64,000 bases of DNA from Agarophyton chilense. Its lineage: Eukaryota; Rhodophyta; Florideophyceae; Gracilariales; Gracilariaceae. The stretch is from positions 744,001-808,000 of the forward strand of contig JARGXX010000100.1 in assembly GCA_030374765.1 (NCBI GenBank). Direction: 5' to 3'. Of this stretch, positions 21,549 through 32,800 are shown piece after piece. Below the pieces are notes generated by a model. That model was not told the origin of the DNA. It ran no database searches and was given only the letters and a program-made list of their open reading frames with translations. The position numbers and the translations under genes are program-made. The first letter of the stretch is position 1. The number at the start of each line of letters is the position of its first letter.

Positions 21549-23096
21549 CTAAGCGTCTGTGAACAGACACGGTCTGTAGCCTGGCTTGGGAAGTGTTAAT
21601 TTCGTAGCAGATGCGAGATGCTGCTTGACACGCTCGAAAACTTCGAAGTGCGCGCAATTCCAGGAAAGCTTCACCCTTCTCAGGGCCTTTTTCGTCCGTT
21701 TTCCGGCTTTCTTGCATGCTTCTTCCAGAAGCTTATGGAGTGGCGCTACTACACGAGTGTAGTCGGGTATAGATGTCCTCATCCAGTAAGATGCGCAAAG
21801 TAGTTGTTGAAACTGGTCCCCAGCTTGTGGGGGCTTCATCGCCAACAAGACCTCAAAGTTCCTTGGGTCAAATTGGACTCCTTCAGATGAGATTATCCTG
21901 CCGCAGAACTTTACTTTGGTAGTGAAGAAACAAGACTTCTCAGGGTTCACTTTGAATCCAGTTTCCGTGCAGACTTCGAGGAATACTGCGATTTCGGACA
22001 GAAGCGGTTCTTCATTTTCGGCGTGGATGAGAAAGTCGTCTAGCCATTGCAGCATGCGATTTATCTTTCCCTCGAACTTCTCTCTTGTCACGGATTGGAA
22101 GTGGTTTCCGGAGTCGGTGCCTCCCTGTAGAGTTCTGGTTGGCGAGTATATCCCTAACGGGGTCTGGATTGACATTATCTCCTGCGATAGGTTGTCCAAA
22201 GGAATTTGCCAATAGCCATGCGTAAAGTCGATGTTCGCGAAACAATTGCTTCCTCCACAGTCCTGAGGCATTGACTCGAAGTGCAGCATCGCTGACTGGA
22301 GAGGCAATGTCTTCGAGTTTGTGCCGCGTAAGTCGACGGTGAAACGGAGCTTGTCAGTCCCGGGCTTCGGGACTGCGAGTGCGGGGCATGCCCATCGTGC
22401 CTGGTCATGCTTGTAAACCGCGCCGATCTTCTCGAGTTCACGAATAGTGTGCTTGATGAAGAATCTTTGTGCAGTTGAGTATCGTCGTTGGGGAGAACGA
22501 TATGGTTTGGCGTTCGGCGAAAGCTTGATGGAGAGAGGAAGCACAGTGGCAGGAGGATCTGGTCCTAACTTGATTCGAAAACAACTGCGGTGCTTGTCCA
22601 AGAGTTTTCGAAGCTTTCCAGTGCCTGCTTCAGATAGACCGTTCTTCTTGGCATCCTCGATTGCCGACTGTATCGCATTGTCGATGGACTCTGTGGAGTC
22701 TACTCCAAATCCTCCTTGCAGGCATTCGGGTGGCTCGATGGGATCTTCGTCTGTGTCCGTGTAGCTCAAGCCTCGATATGTCGCTGAAGAGAGCCTACAG
22801 TATCCTCCTTGCAGTTCTTCTTCTGATTTACCGTCGATAGGAGACGCTACGCGGTGCAAATGCTCGTTGAAGTCGAAACCCATGGCCTTCAGCAATGGTC
22901 TACGCAAGAGTACCTCAGGCATTTCGGTGTCTGCAATTAGGAACTGTACACCTCGGATAAGCACAGGGATTCCTGTATGAGGTAAAAGTATCGTTAGGTC
23001 TAGGTTGACAGTCCTTGACGCGATGACCGGTAATCTAGAGTCGTCCGACTTGATTGCGGTGTCCAGAGTCATGTGTTTCTTGAGTTGTTCTGGCAA
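21549..23096 (-). CDS. pol: Gypsy-B reverse transcriptase
   Basis: Starts in the protease tail (TVNLDLTILLPHTGIPVLIRG). A linker and the palm motifs follow (VPKPGTDKLRFTVDLRGTN, FANIDFTHGYWQIPL, LQWLDDFLIH with the catalytic LDD box), then the thumb and connection region up to the RNase H start PCLFTDA. It copies element RNA into DNA in the family. It is part of a fossil element. Confidence 0.85.
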   Translation of the reverse strand: MPEQLKKHMTLDTAIKSDDSRLPVIASRTVNLDLTILLPHTGIPVLIRGVQFLIADTEMPEVLLRRPLLKAMGFDFNEHLHRVASPIDGKSEEELQGGYCRLSSATYRGLSYTDTDEDPIEPPECLQGGFGVDSTESIDNAIQSAIEDAKKNGLSEAGTGKLRKLLDKHRSCFRIKLGPDPPATVLPLSIKLSPNAKPYRSPQRRYSTAQRFFIKHTIRELEKIGAVYKHDQARWACPALAVPKPGTDKLRFTVDLRGTNSKTLPLQSAMLHFESMPQDCGGSNCFANIDFTHGYWQIPLDNLSQEIMSIQTPLGIYSPTRTLQGGTDSGNHFQSVTREKFEGKINRMLQWLDDFLIHAENEEPLLSEIAVFLEVCTETGFKVNPEKSCFFTTKVKFCGRIISSEGVQFDPRNFEVLLAMKPPQAGDQFQQLLCASYWMRTSIPDYTRVVAPLHKLLEEACKKAGKRTKKALRRVKLSWNCAHFEVFERVKQHLASATKLTLPKPGYRPCLFTDA

Positions 23097-23587
23097 GAGT
23101 TCAGGTACTTTACAGCGATGGTTTCGAAAAAATAAGATAGTAAGGTAGAGTAGTCCGCGCCTGAGTCTCCTAAGGCTACCGTTTCAATATCGTTTAAACG
23201 AATCTTGTACCTCCCTTCCTCTGCGTCCGGGGCACGGTCGACCGAAGAGTGCAGTGAAGCAGCCTTGGCGCTTCTTCCTTTCTTCCTCTTCTTGCCGAAA
23301 TGCTGGTCGAGTAGCTCGCGTCTCTTCTCCTTCGAGGTGACAGGGCACCTGCTGATCGGATGTATTCCTGAACATTCTCTTCTGTTCAAACATGGCTTGT
23401 CCCAATCATCGAAATTGTTCTTCTCCACCGCGCCCTTTCCTTTGCTCGCGTTCCCCACGTTGTGGGGCTTTTGTATGCGAAATCCCTTTCGAAGTTTCTT
23501 CTTCTCTTGTTCCTCCGATTTCGAGTTCTCACTTGTTACTCTGGTGTCAGGAGCCTTTGAGTGCTTCCTTTTTAGCTTCAGAGTTGC

Positions 23588-24205
23588 TCACTGTACGAAC
23601 TGCACTTGAGCTGCAAGGTTAGCTATGATATTCGCAAAGAACTTCAGATCTCCCTTCTGCTCCTTTTTCCAAAGTCGCACCTGGTCCATTACGATTTGTC
23701 TCAGCTCAGGTGGTTCCAGTTTCGGCACAAGTTTCACGACCAGTTCCTTGCATTGGTCCTTGTCGTTGATGATGCTTGAAGCATTGTACTCATCCAGTGC
23801 GGCGATGATTTCTAAAACAAAATTCTCCGCTGCTCCAGAAGGGTCTCTTGGCATCACCTTGTAACGAACTCTGGATATGGATTCCTCCACGCGGTCGCTG
23901 AGATCTCGGATAGTTGACGAAAGGCGACTGTCGAACCAATTCTGAACGGCTTCGTCCGTGGCGTCTTCTGATGATGGTGCCCCTTCCATGCGTCCCAACA
24001 TACACAGACTGTGCAGTAGTCTAGGCTTCATGCATTGCCTGATGGATGCGGCCTTGATCCTCTGATTCGGTGCGCCTCCGGCATTGATGTCGTTTACACG
24101 TTCGGTGTACGCGGCAAAGTTTACTTCAAATTGAATAAGGTCTGGTTGAGTCGCGCCAGCCAGATTCGGGGGCTGAATAGTGTTCACGATTCCGTACGAC
24201 GACAT
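23588..24205 (-). CDS. gag: Gypsy-B gag
   Basis: The start ATG is at 24205, just inside the 5' LTR (24252). It is a helical protein with a repeated-Asn/Gln N-terminus (NTIQPPNLAGATQPDLIQFEV) and helices typical of gag; no zinc knuckle is seen in this segment. It is assigned by position, directly after the LTR and before the protease. It is part of a fossil element. Confidence 0.65.
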   Translation of the reverse strand: MSSYGIVNTIQPPNLAGATQPDLIQFEVNFAAYTERVNDINAGGAPNQRIKAASIRQCMKPRLLHSLCMLGRMEGAPSSEDATDEAVQNWFDSRLSSTIRDLSDRVEESISRVRYKVMPRDPSGAAENFVLEIIAALDEYNASSIINDKDQCKELVVKLVPKLEPPELRQIVMDQVRLWKKEQKGDLKFFANIIANLAAQVQFVQ

Positions 24206-24251
24206 AGTGCTCCTGTGTGGTCCTGGTACTCTTTGACGTCTCAAAGCCCTT

Positions 24252-24551
24252 TGTTGATCAAGACGGGTACGGGAGTCTACGCGCCGCGCTATCGTGCGGG
24301 AAGAGAGAATAGGCACAAAGACCTTGGAAGTCCGTCCAAGGATGCCTCCGGACTCGATATCTTCAATCGGGTCCGGGCTTTTATAATGCCACGCTCGGGC
24401 AGATGCCCAATGAGGGTCCCGCCTCTTTGGGCTGCTATAACCCAACTGCTTTGGGTTACGAAAGTGCTACTTCTACACTACGACCTAATAGGGCTAGGTC
24501 GTTCGAATTAATGACCAATCTAGCCAGCACTAGCATGCGTAGCCATCAACA
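24252..24551 (-). repeat. Gypsy-B 5' LTR
   Basis: 300 bp, partner of 19247-19546. It is followed by the target duplication ATGAG at 24552-24556. Confidence 0.95.
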
Positions 24552-24596
24552 ATGAGCAAGAGCCGGACTACAGAAGGGTCAAAAACTATGACCCAA

Positions 24597-24835
24597 TGTA
24601 GAAATGGTGCAGGACAAGAAATGTTGTTCTGTGTGAACAACATTTTATTGTTCTGTGCACACCACTACAGACTGCTTGATGTTTTAGGAACTTCATAGAT
24701 CTTTTTGCGCGCAATGCTGGAGGGTGACCGCAACTTGCACTCAAGCAGTTAGACCTAGGGATCAGGAAAGATCTGAGTCTGGCGAAAGTGTTGCGACCGA
24801 CCATTAAACCGCTACCGATTACTACAAACTTTACA
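24597..24835 (+). repeat. Copia-2 5' LTR
   Basis: 239 bp, starts TGTAGAAATGGTG and ends TTTACA. It is followed within two bases by GTTATGGGCCC (24838-24848), the anticodon-arm type primer-binding site. Confidence 0.85.
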
Positions 24836-27800
24836 TTGTTATGGGCCCTTCCAACACGTCAAACCTTCCAGACCGCTTTATTCTTAGGACATTAGTTTTG
24901 TGCTGTAGACTGACGGCAACCGAATTCAAGAAGAATACGCTGCTGCGGTCCTATCTTGGAATTCTTTACATAAAAGATTGCCAGATTCGAACAACAACAA
25001 GATTTTTGATGATCTGCAAGGAATCATGTTGCACTCTCGATTGTAAAGACAAGGTGCTGATCTATGTAGATCCATAACCGATGATGTTATACAGTCAGAA
25101 AAGAGAGTTGATGCGATCATTGAAGCTCTTTATGTTCGTGATCTACTCGCTGCAGTTTCAGATGCATATCACGACTTCATGACGCTCATAAACACTTGTA
25201 GAAATCGAAATGAGTCGTTCACAGGCTTTGAGACCGTATTAAGGCTCAAGATTCAAAGCTTGTGTCTCATGACTCGATCGTAAAGCTATCAGAACCGATC
25301 ACAGCCTTTAATTTTCTTGGAAATGCTGGAGTAGAGCACAGCAAACGAATATCTATTCTGGCAAAGTGTGCGTCGATGGACTCTAACTTCTCATTTTCTG
25401 CATCTAATGGAGATTTCCTGAAAGACATTTGTTGCAAAGCGATTGCTTCCGTCTTGCGAAAATGTCATACGATGACGACGGGCACATCAAACCCAAATAC
25501 TCAGCAGGATAGTTCAAACAAAGCTACCAGTGCGAGTTCTTATAGTAGTTCTGGAAGAAGACAGTCTAGAACACTCACACCAGAACAGCTGGCTGAATAC
25601 AACGATAAGACCAGATGTAGAATTCGGAAGAAGTATGTACATTGGACGGCGGATCACAGGAGTGATGGTTCTTTTAAGCAAGGAGTAAGGGAAAGCGATG
25701 AATCCCTCTCGAAGGAAAACAAGAAGAACACACTCCCATTCAACATGGTTGGGTGCAAATCTGAGAATAGCGCTTGCACAGGAGATGCCCATTTTATAGG
25801 ACTACTGCTAGATGATGGTGCTCCGTACAGTGGTATAGGCGAAAAAGAGTTTAATCTGATCAAACCTTGGGTATGCCCAATGTGGAATGGCACATTTGCC
25901 TCCATTCTTGCGTCAATCTCTGACACACCGTACTGGCAGTACGGAATTGGCGCACACCCGAGCAAAACGAAGATAATATTAGTTTCAATTCTTCTCGAAG
26001 CGCGTACCAATGAAGATAGATCAGTTTATATTCGACAATTAATCATTGAAGAATCTTCTCAGCTGGAGATTGGAAAATAGTTACTAAGCACTGCAACATC
26101 ATTCATATCGATAAGATTTTTTTGCAGTTGGCTAGCGATACGAATGGCGTGCCGCAAGGATCGATATCGATCGTCGATCAAGACATGCACAGTTACATCA
26201 GTTACAACGTGTTTTCTTCTCGTGTTCCAGAGGGGACCAATGAAGGCCAAAAACAACTGTTTTGCGCCACCGCCTCAGTGGAGGAGACAGATACTTCCCG
26301 CCCATGGAAGGAAATTAAACATGTTGTCGACTAAGTGCACAAGCATGTGTGTGGCCATTCTTCGTATTCCGGGGTTCAGATTCTTTTGCCGAGAAATGAG
26401 CTTTGGAATGAAGATTTCAAGAAGTACATGAAGCAAGTTATTGAAGAATGCACCAGTTTTAGGACATCTGCCACCTCACAGCCTGTCCGGAAGGTGTCTT
26501 TGAGCTCAAAGGCAAGTACATTAAATGAAGTTGTGTGCATTGATCATATATTTCTCGACGAATATTGTGTGGTTTACACAATGGATGCTAGTTTACGCTA
26601 CTCAGCTGGAACTACGATCGATTCAACCACGATGAATAAAGCTATGCTTGCGTTTGATGGTCAGTGGATCTCCCAGTTTTGGACGCCTATTTCTGTTTTG
26701 TTCGACCCGTCGTTCAACAATAGCCAGTTTCCTGAACTCCTCGGTCGTTATGGGATCCAGGCGCATGTAATTCATCCTCGCAGACATAACAAGAATGCCC
26801 TGTCATCTAAACACAGTATTATTTGGGATATATTTTTGCGACTGAAGACTGCATATGCGTCAGAAACTTAACATTCCCAGCTATTGATTCAGCAGGCGAT
26901 AATTATATCAAACGAACTTTATGAAAACGACGTCCTGTCGGCCAGAGAAATGGCAACGGGTTATACAAGGGCTGTGTTAGTGGGAAGCTACTAATCGAGA
27001 TACCCGACGAGTTGATCAAGGCGCACGAGACCTTGAAGGCAAAGCGCCAACTCACATTGGTGTTACGTTTTCAGAGTGTGAAGGAGAACCCAATATCAGT
27101 GGGAAATTTGATCGAAATGTTTCTGAAAAAGGACAAAAAGAAGAGAGGCGACTGTACCAACTCGAAGCCCGTACTGTCCTACGGTCACTCTAGTCGAACA
27201 GTCACGGTTCCTGGAACAAGTGGTAGGCAGATGTGCGCTGCTATTGAAGATGTGAGGCCTGCAATCAATGGAGACCAGTTAGCCATATCAATTCAGCAGG
27301 CAATCGACGAAATGGACCACAGTGTCAGTGTTGCGTTTCAACGCTTGAATCCGGGATCTGAGGAAGTTTCTGTAAAATAGGACGCTCTGCGGATGAGAGA
27401 GAACTTTAGTTGGACTCTTCTGAAGGAGTTAGCGTTCGATTACGGAATGTTGGCGAGTTGATAGAAGTGTAATGGCCTTTAGATGCGCGCTACTACCTGG
27501 TACTGGTTCCCAGCTACTCAGCAAACCAGGATAAGTACACTATTTTCTACGATGATGGGTAACAGGAGTGGCTGAAGCTGCAAGATGAGACATGGAGAAG
27601 GATTTCGTCTGAACAAACTCCTGTCACGGCATATAAGGTGCAGCTGTCCACAGGGCAAGAGTTAGAAAGCGCCCAGCGAGATACGGTTGGGGAGTATTTT
27701 TTGTGTTTTGATCTAAGAAGTTTATGCTACGTCGGTCTCAAGGACTTCCTTCCTTCCTAACGGAGAACGCTTACAAAAAGGAAGAAGAGTCTTTCGAGAA

Positions 27801-29323
27801 GGAAGTTTGCAAAGTGCCAGTGACGAAAGTGCGTAAGGAAGCAAACATTATCACGAGCTACGTTTTCTACAAGGTGAAAAAGTGCGATGAAGATTCGCTG
27901 GTTTTGAAGGCAAGGATCGCACCACACGGAAACAAGGACAAAAAAAAAACTCAACTTGAAGACTGACTCTGCTACTTGTGCTCCAGTTGGTATCAGAATG
28001 TTCCTTTCGGTTTCTGTGCTGTTTAAGTGGATTCTTGCGAAGATTGATTTCAAAACAGCTTTCCTTCAGACCGGCAATGGTACAAGAGATATTTATGTCA
28101 TCTCCCCGCGAGAATGCTGTTAGCGTAAGAAATCTTACTGGTTACTGTGGATTGCTACCTATGGCCTGGTTAACGCGAGCGCCAAGAGGCAGAACCTAAG
28201 TAAAAAATTGCTACTCGATCTTGGTTTCGAACAGCTAGTGTTTGTTACCCAACTGTTCTTTAAGGTTCAAGAAGGGCGGTTGAGTATCGTTGCAGTGAAG
28301 GTTGTTGATGGTGTAGTGTTTTCTGGGCCGAGACACATTGTGTCAGCAGCAATTGAGCAGATTCAAAAGTTCTAAAAGCTAGGAACGATAGTGTACGTTC
28401 CAGGAACGTTCAATTTTTACGGACTCACGCTTACACAATTTGTAGTCTTTTCTGCATCAGTTCATGAAGAGGATGAGCTAGAGGTATACGAAGCTTATAC
28501 CATCACGAGGAATAGAAGGAAACAAAATGAAGAGAAGCTGAATGATTTGGAATTGGCATCGTTTATTTCACTGAATCGTTCGCTTGCGTGGATAAAAATT
28601 GCTGCATCACCATTTTCTGCACTAGCAGCAAGGTATTTGCAGCAGAGAGGACCCGTAACTTTTGGTTAATGACATAATTACGCAGATAAATACACTGCGC
28701 GTGTTGAAGAAGCAAGATACTGCAGTGAACTACAGGTGTCTTATGGACAAAAAACGATGCGATATGTCAATACTCGTCTTTTCTGATGCTAGCCGTGTCG
28801 TAGATCATGGACAATTGGGATACATTTCATGGCTTCTGATAGGTGTCTTCGAGAAAGATGCACTGTTTCATACACTCTCCTGGGCTTCGAATAAGTCCCG
28901 TAGACCAGTGAGATCAATTGGCGCGGCTGAGATTCTCGAAGCAGGAGAGGCGATTGATGAAGGCAAGGTTTTGGTCAAAGTTTATGAGAGACTTCTTGGG
29001 ATAAAGGTGGAGCATTTGGTTGTTGTGGACTATAAAGATTGGTTTGACACTCTGTCTACGTGTCGGAATGAGAACGATCTATCGATTAGAGCGGATGTAC
29101 ACATTATTCCCTATGACTGTGAGACAAACAACATCGAACGCATGATCTGGAAACCAGGGAAAACAAACATCTCCGATGCGCTCACGAAACCAGCTAGTCC
29201 ACTTTGTCAGACGCTTGAACTATTGCTGTTTACTGGACAGATACCTCTAGATTTTGGACAGTCGGTTAGTAGATCTTCGAACAGAATAACTGGATAAAAG
29301 AGTACGACAAAGGTGAAAAAGAA

Positions 29324-29562
29324 TGTAGAAATGGTGCAGGACAAAAGATGTTGTTCTGTGGGAACAACATTTTATAGTTCTGTGCACACCAGTATAGACT
29401 GCTTGATGTTTTAGGTCCTTCATAGATCCGTTTGCGCGCAATGTTGTAGGGTGAACGCGACTTGCACTTAAGCATTTAGACCGAGTGATCAGGATAGATC
29501 TGCGTCTGGCTAGAGTGTCGCGACCGACTATTTGACCGCTACCAATTACTACGAAGTTTACA
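29324..29562 (+). repeat. Copia-2 3' LTR
   Basis: 239 bp, partner of 24597-24835, about 88 percent identical by eye. The stretch from its end to 29596 is plain flanking sequence. Confidence 0.85.
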
Positions 29563-29601
29563 TTGATCCATACACTGATCACAAAATTCTTGCATTAGGG
29601 A

Positions 29602-29867
29602 TGAAAGAGTTATGGACACTCTACTGTTCAGTGTCGACCTTGTCGAAGAGGTAGAGCGTGCAAATTGCTAGAGTGTAGTCGTTGTACACTCGGTGTGAGT
29701 ACCGTGGTTTACAATTCATAATCATGAAGGTCTAAATACACAAAGTCATAACATATAAACGGCCGTAATTAACAACGAACATATTCATCAAACTGAATCA
29801 AAGATACAAATTCAAATACCAAGCGGGCGCATCCAAAAGCAACCAACCAGAACCGAATAGTTCTATA
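29602..29867 (-). repeat. Copia-3 3' LTR
   Basis: 266 bp, identical by eye to 34412-34677. The polyprotein stop lies only about 10 bases inside the element from it. Confidence 0.95.
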
Positions 29868-29878
29868 CTCCTCCCTTT

Positions 29879-32800
29879 TCACCCAAAGTTTTTCTCAGAG
29901 TGTTTTGTCTCCGAGATCTTGTCAAAGTCGAAACAAAGTTTTCCAGTAAACAAAGTTAACTGAAGTGCATCAGTCAGCGCGCTGTCCTTCTTCGTCAGAG
30001 GATCAGCCAGATTAGAATGTCCAGGAACCCAAGAGATCTTATCCACAGCACCAGTCTGAAATTCGTAGCGAACACATGCAACATCACCGCGGATAGACTT
30101 GTCGATGGAATTCTTTTGTGTGGATAGTGAAGTAAAGAGATCTTTGGAGTCAACAGCCAAACGCAACTTGATTTCCTTCCCAAGTAGCTCGGTGTAGGCG
30201 TTAGAAATAGTCTTATCTTCATCAATGCCCTCAGAAGCGGCGAGGATTTCCGCAGCTGGAACACTCTTAACAGGACGCTTCGATTTGTGGGACATCCACG
30301 AGATGGCATGGTAGATGGACTGATTCTTCATTTCACCAACCAACAAACCAGTGAGCACACCAAGTTGTCCGCATTCGTCCGTCCTGGAAGCATCAGAAAA
30401 AACCAACACGCTCAGTTCGTGCTGTCTATTATCCGTCGGTATCGGATAAGCAATGGTTTTCCCAAGCTTCTTAAGCTTACGAACAATATTTATCTGTTCA
30501 ACCAAATGACAAACCTTAAGTTCCGGTGCTTTCTGCTGCAAGTAGCTTGCATAGAATGAGCAGAATGGTGAAGCTGCAGTCCCAATCCAACCAAGCGAGC
30601 TGTTGGTTGAGGCAAACACGGATTTCTCGATCTTGTTCAGAGATTGATCGAACTGCTTGCGACGTTGCCTAGTGAATGGATATTCTACGACTGCATCCAA
30701 CTTGTCATCTGCATCCGTCTCAATTGTCATGTCACCATTTTGCACCGTGTTGATACCAAAGAACCGAAGCTTTCCTGGACCCTTCATGACATCGCCAAAC
30801 TTGAAACGCTTGTCGAACTCTTTCATGAAATGATTCACCCGATCTCCTTTTCCGGCAGCTTTCAGGTCATCAACAATTTTTGCCACAATTAACACCAATT
30901 TTCCGTTTTCTTTCTGAAAGAACAGCTGTGGCACATGCACTGATTGCGTGAGTCCAATGTCAAACATAACTTGATCAGACTGACTCTGCCATTTGGCATT
31001 TGCATTGACGAGGCCATACGCAGCTGTGAGTAGTAACCAAAGATGAGTAGCCTTCATGTGACTTTCCTTCGGAGGGCGAACATATACATCCCTCTGAGCC
31101 TCCCCGGTCTGCAGGAATGCCGCTTTTACGTCAGCTCTATAGATGTTCCATTCGTATAGAGACGCAATTGACTCAAGGATACGTAGTCCTGTGGGCGGGC
31201 ACGTTGTGCAATCTTTGCTCAAGGCATTCTTCAAGTCATCTTCATTACCATGTGGTGCTATGCGAGCTTTCAGCTTAAGCGAGCCATCATCATTGGTCTT
31301 AACCTTGTACAATGTGTGGCTGTTAATGATGTTGGCGTTAGGCGGGACTTGATTATGCGAAACAGGGCGCACAGTCTTGAGAAAAGTCTCCTCCTCCTTC
31401 TTGTAGGCGTTCACCAAGGGAAATTGGTCAAAACCCTGGGCATGATGTCTAAGGAACGGCTTGTTCCCAAAGTGATCAAGCATCGATGAGAGAACAGAAG
31501 TCTCAGTGCTTGTTACCTGTAGCTCAGGTTGCGTAGAACTAGAACTGGCCGCGAATGTCTCATTGTTGAACTTCCATACTTCGTTCGAAATATCCAAAGT
31601 TTCAGTGTCTCCGTCATCATAGTGAATGTTCAAACGTCCATCTTCCTCCTCAGAGTGAACAGTACCCGGATAGAACTGATCTTCGAGAGGCCAGAACACT
31701 GAGATGTTGTCACCGACAGATGGTTCAACGTTTGCAGACTCAGTGGAAAAATCATCATCAACAGGTTTGATGTCTTCAGACGACGACACTGGAGTATCAG
31801 AGCCAGTTGCAGCATGTCCGGTGAGGTCAAATGAACTCTCCTCATTCGACTCATCAATAGAGTCGATACCTTCTTGCACTAGTTGTGCAAAGCTCTCTTG
31901 AGGTAGGGCTTTACGGGTGTCCTCGAAAGCAACTGTAACTTGTTTGCCTTTGCGTCCAGGTACAGTCACTGAGCGAGCACTGCGGTCAACGGAGAGAATT
32001 GGCTTGGCAATAGACCATTTTCCTCTCTTCTCGTGGTCTTTCTTATGATATACTTCGACCATGTCGCTGACAGCGATAGGTGGTTCAGAGACCGCCTTCG
32101 AGCGCAAGATGAGCGCTAGCTTCCTGCGAGCGTGAAGTTGATCGCGAGCAGTGCGAACATCATCGGGTACAGTCGTATCAGTGGGCTTTGCCACAACGGG
32201 ACATGTAAACCCTTTGGCCAGTTCGAATGCAGACATTGTGTCATTCCCGTACAAGTCATTCGAAATGGAGACAGACTTGTATGCTCCAAGCATAGGATCA
32301 AAGTCCTGTCCAGCAGCTTCTTTCAAGCGGAGAAAGACACTGCGTATGATATTGTGCTTAGACTCGATGGCATTCTTAGAGTGCCTGCCAGGAGGCACTG
32401 GCTGAACTGGAATCCCAAGGTTGTCGATGTAGTCTTTAAACACACCGACTTGAAAGGCTTTGTCTGCCCGAATAGACTCAGGATACCAGAACTGGGAAAC
32501 CCAAGCTGCTTCGAATCCAACAATAGCTTCTTTGAGGTTTGTCGATGACACCGCATGAACACATGAGTACCTCGTGATTAGATCCATTAGATGCATAAGC
32601 AATATTTCATCCAAGTGCAAGTGGCCAACGCACAGAACCTCGTTGAAATTCTTGGATAGTGAGCTGATAGATACCTTGCGGCTCGGTTGCGGAACTGCTG
32701 TTGAACGACAAGCAGAACAACGATTGACCATTTGTGTAACATAAGATGCAACCGTGTCATTCCAAAATCCGTTTCTTTCTAGAAGAAGCTTGTAGTCGGT

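Larger units (their letters stand above)
19247..24551 (-). mobile_element. Gypsy-B: young Ty3/gypsy LTR element with chromodomain-like integrase tail
   Basis: Two 300-bp LTRs (19247-19546 and 24252-24551) with TGTTGA...TCAACA ends differ at one base by eye. The element is bounded on both sides by the same 5-bp target duplication ATGAG (19242-19246 and 24552-24556). Inside, on the minus strand, are gag (about 23588-24205), protease (about 23070-23460, GDSGADYS), reverse transcriptase (about 21550-23070), RNase H (about 21060-21470) and integrase with zinc finger (about 19541-20970). The integrase tail has a chromodomain-like segment (VKWTGF...DEADW...DVPDPLQEYL). A purine tract (ATGGGGGAC) precedes the 3' LTR. 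The insertion is very recent, yet the reading frame is not whole; about three breaks. Confidence 0.92.
24597..29562 (+). mobile_element. Copia-2: old copia element, relative of Copia-3
   Basis: 239-bp LTRs (24597-24835 and 29324-29562; TGTAGAAATGG...TTTACA) differ at roughly 12 percent of sites by my count, so the insertion is old. The parts, on the plus strand, follow those of Copia-3: gag with the MGPSNTSNLPDRF start (24841), a protease region with LLDDGAPYSGIG (about 25800), integrase (about 26340-26900), a Tudor-like segment (about 27480-27600), reverse transcriptase (about 27750-28350) and RNase H (about 28750-29250). It is broken many times. No matching target duplication is left. Confidence 0.88.
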
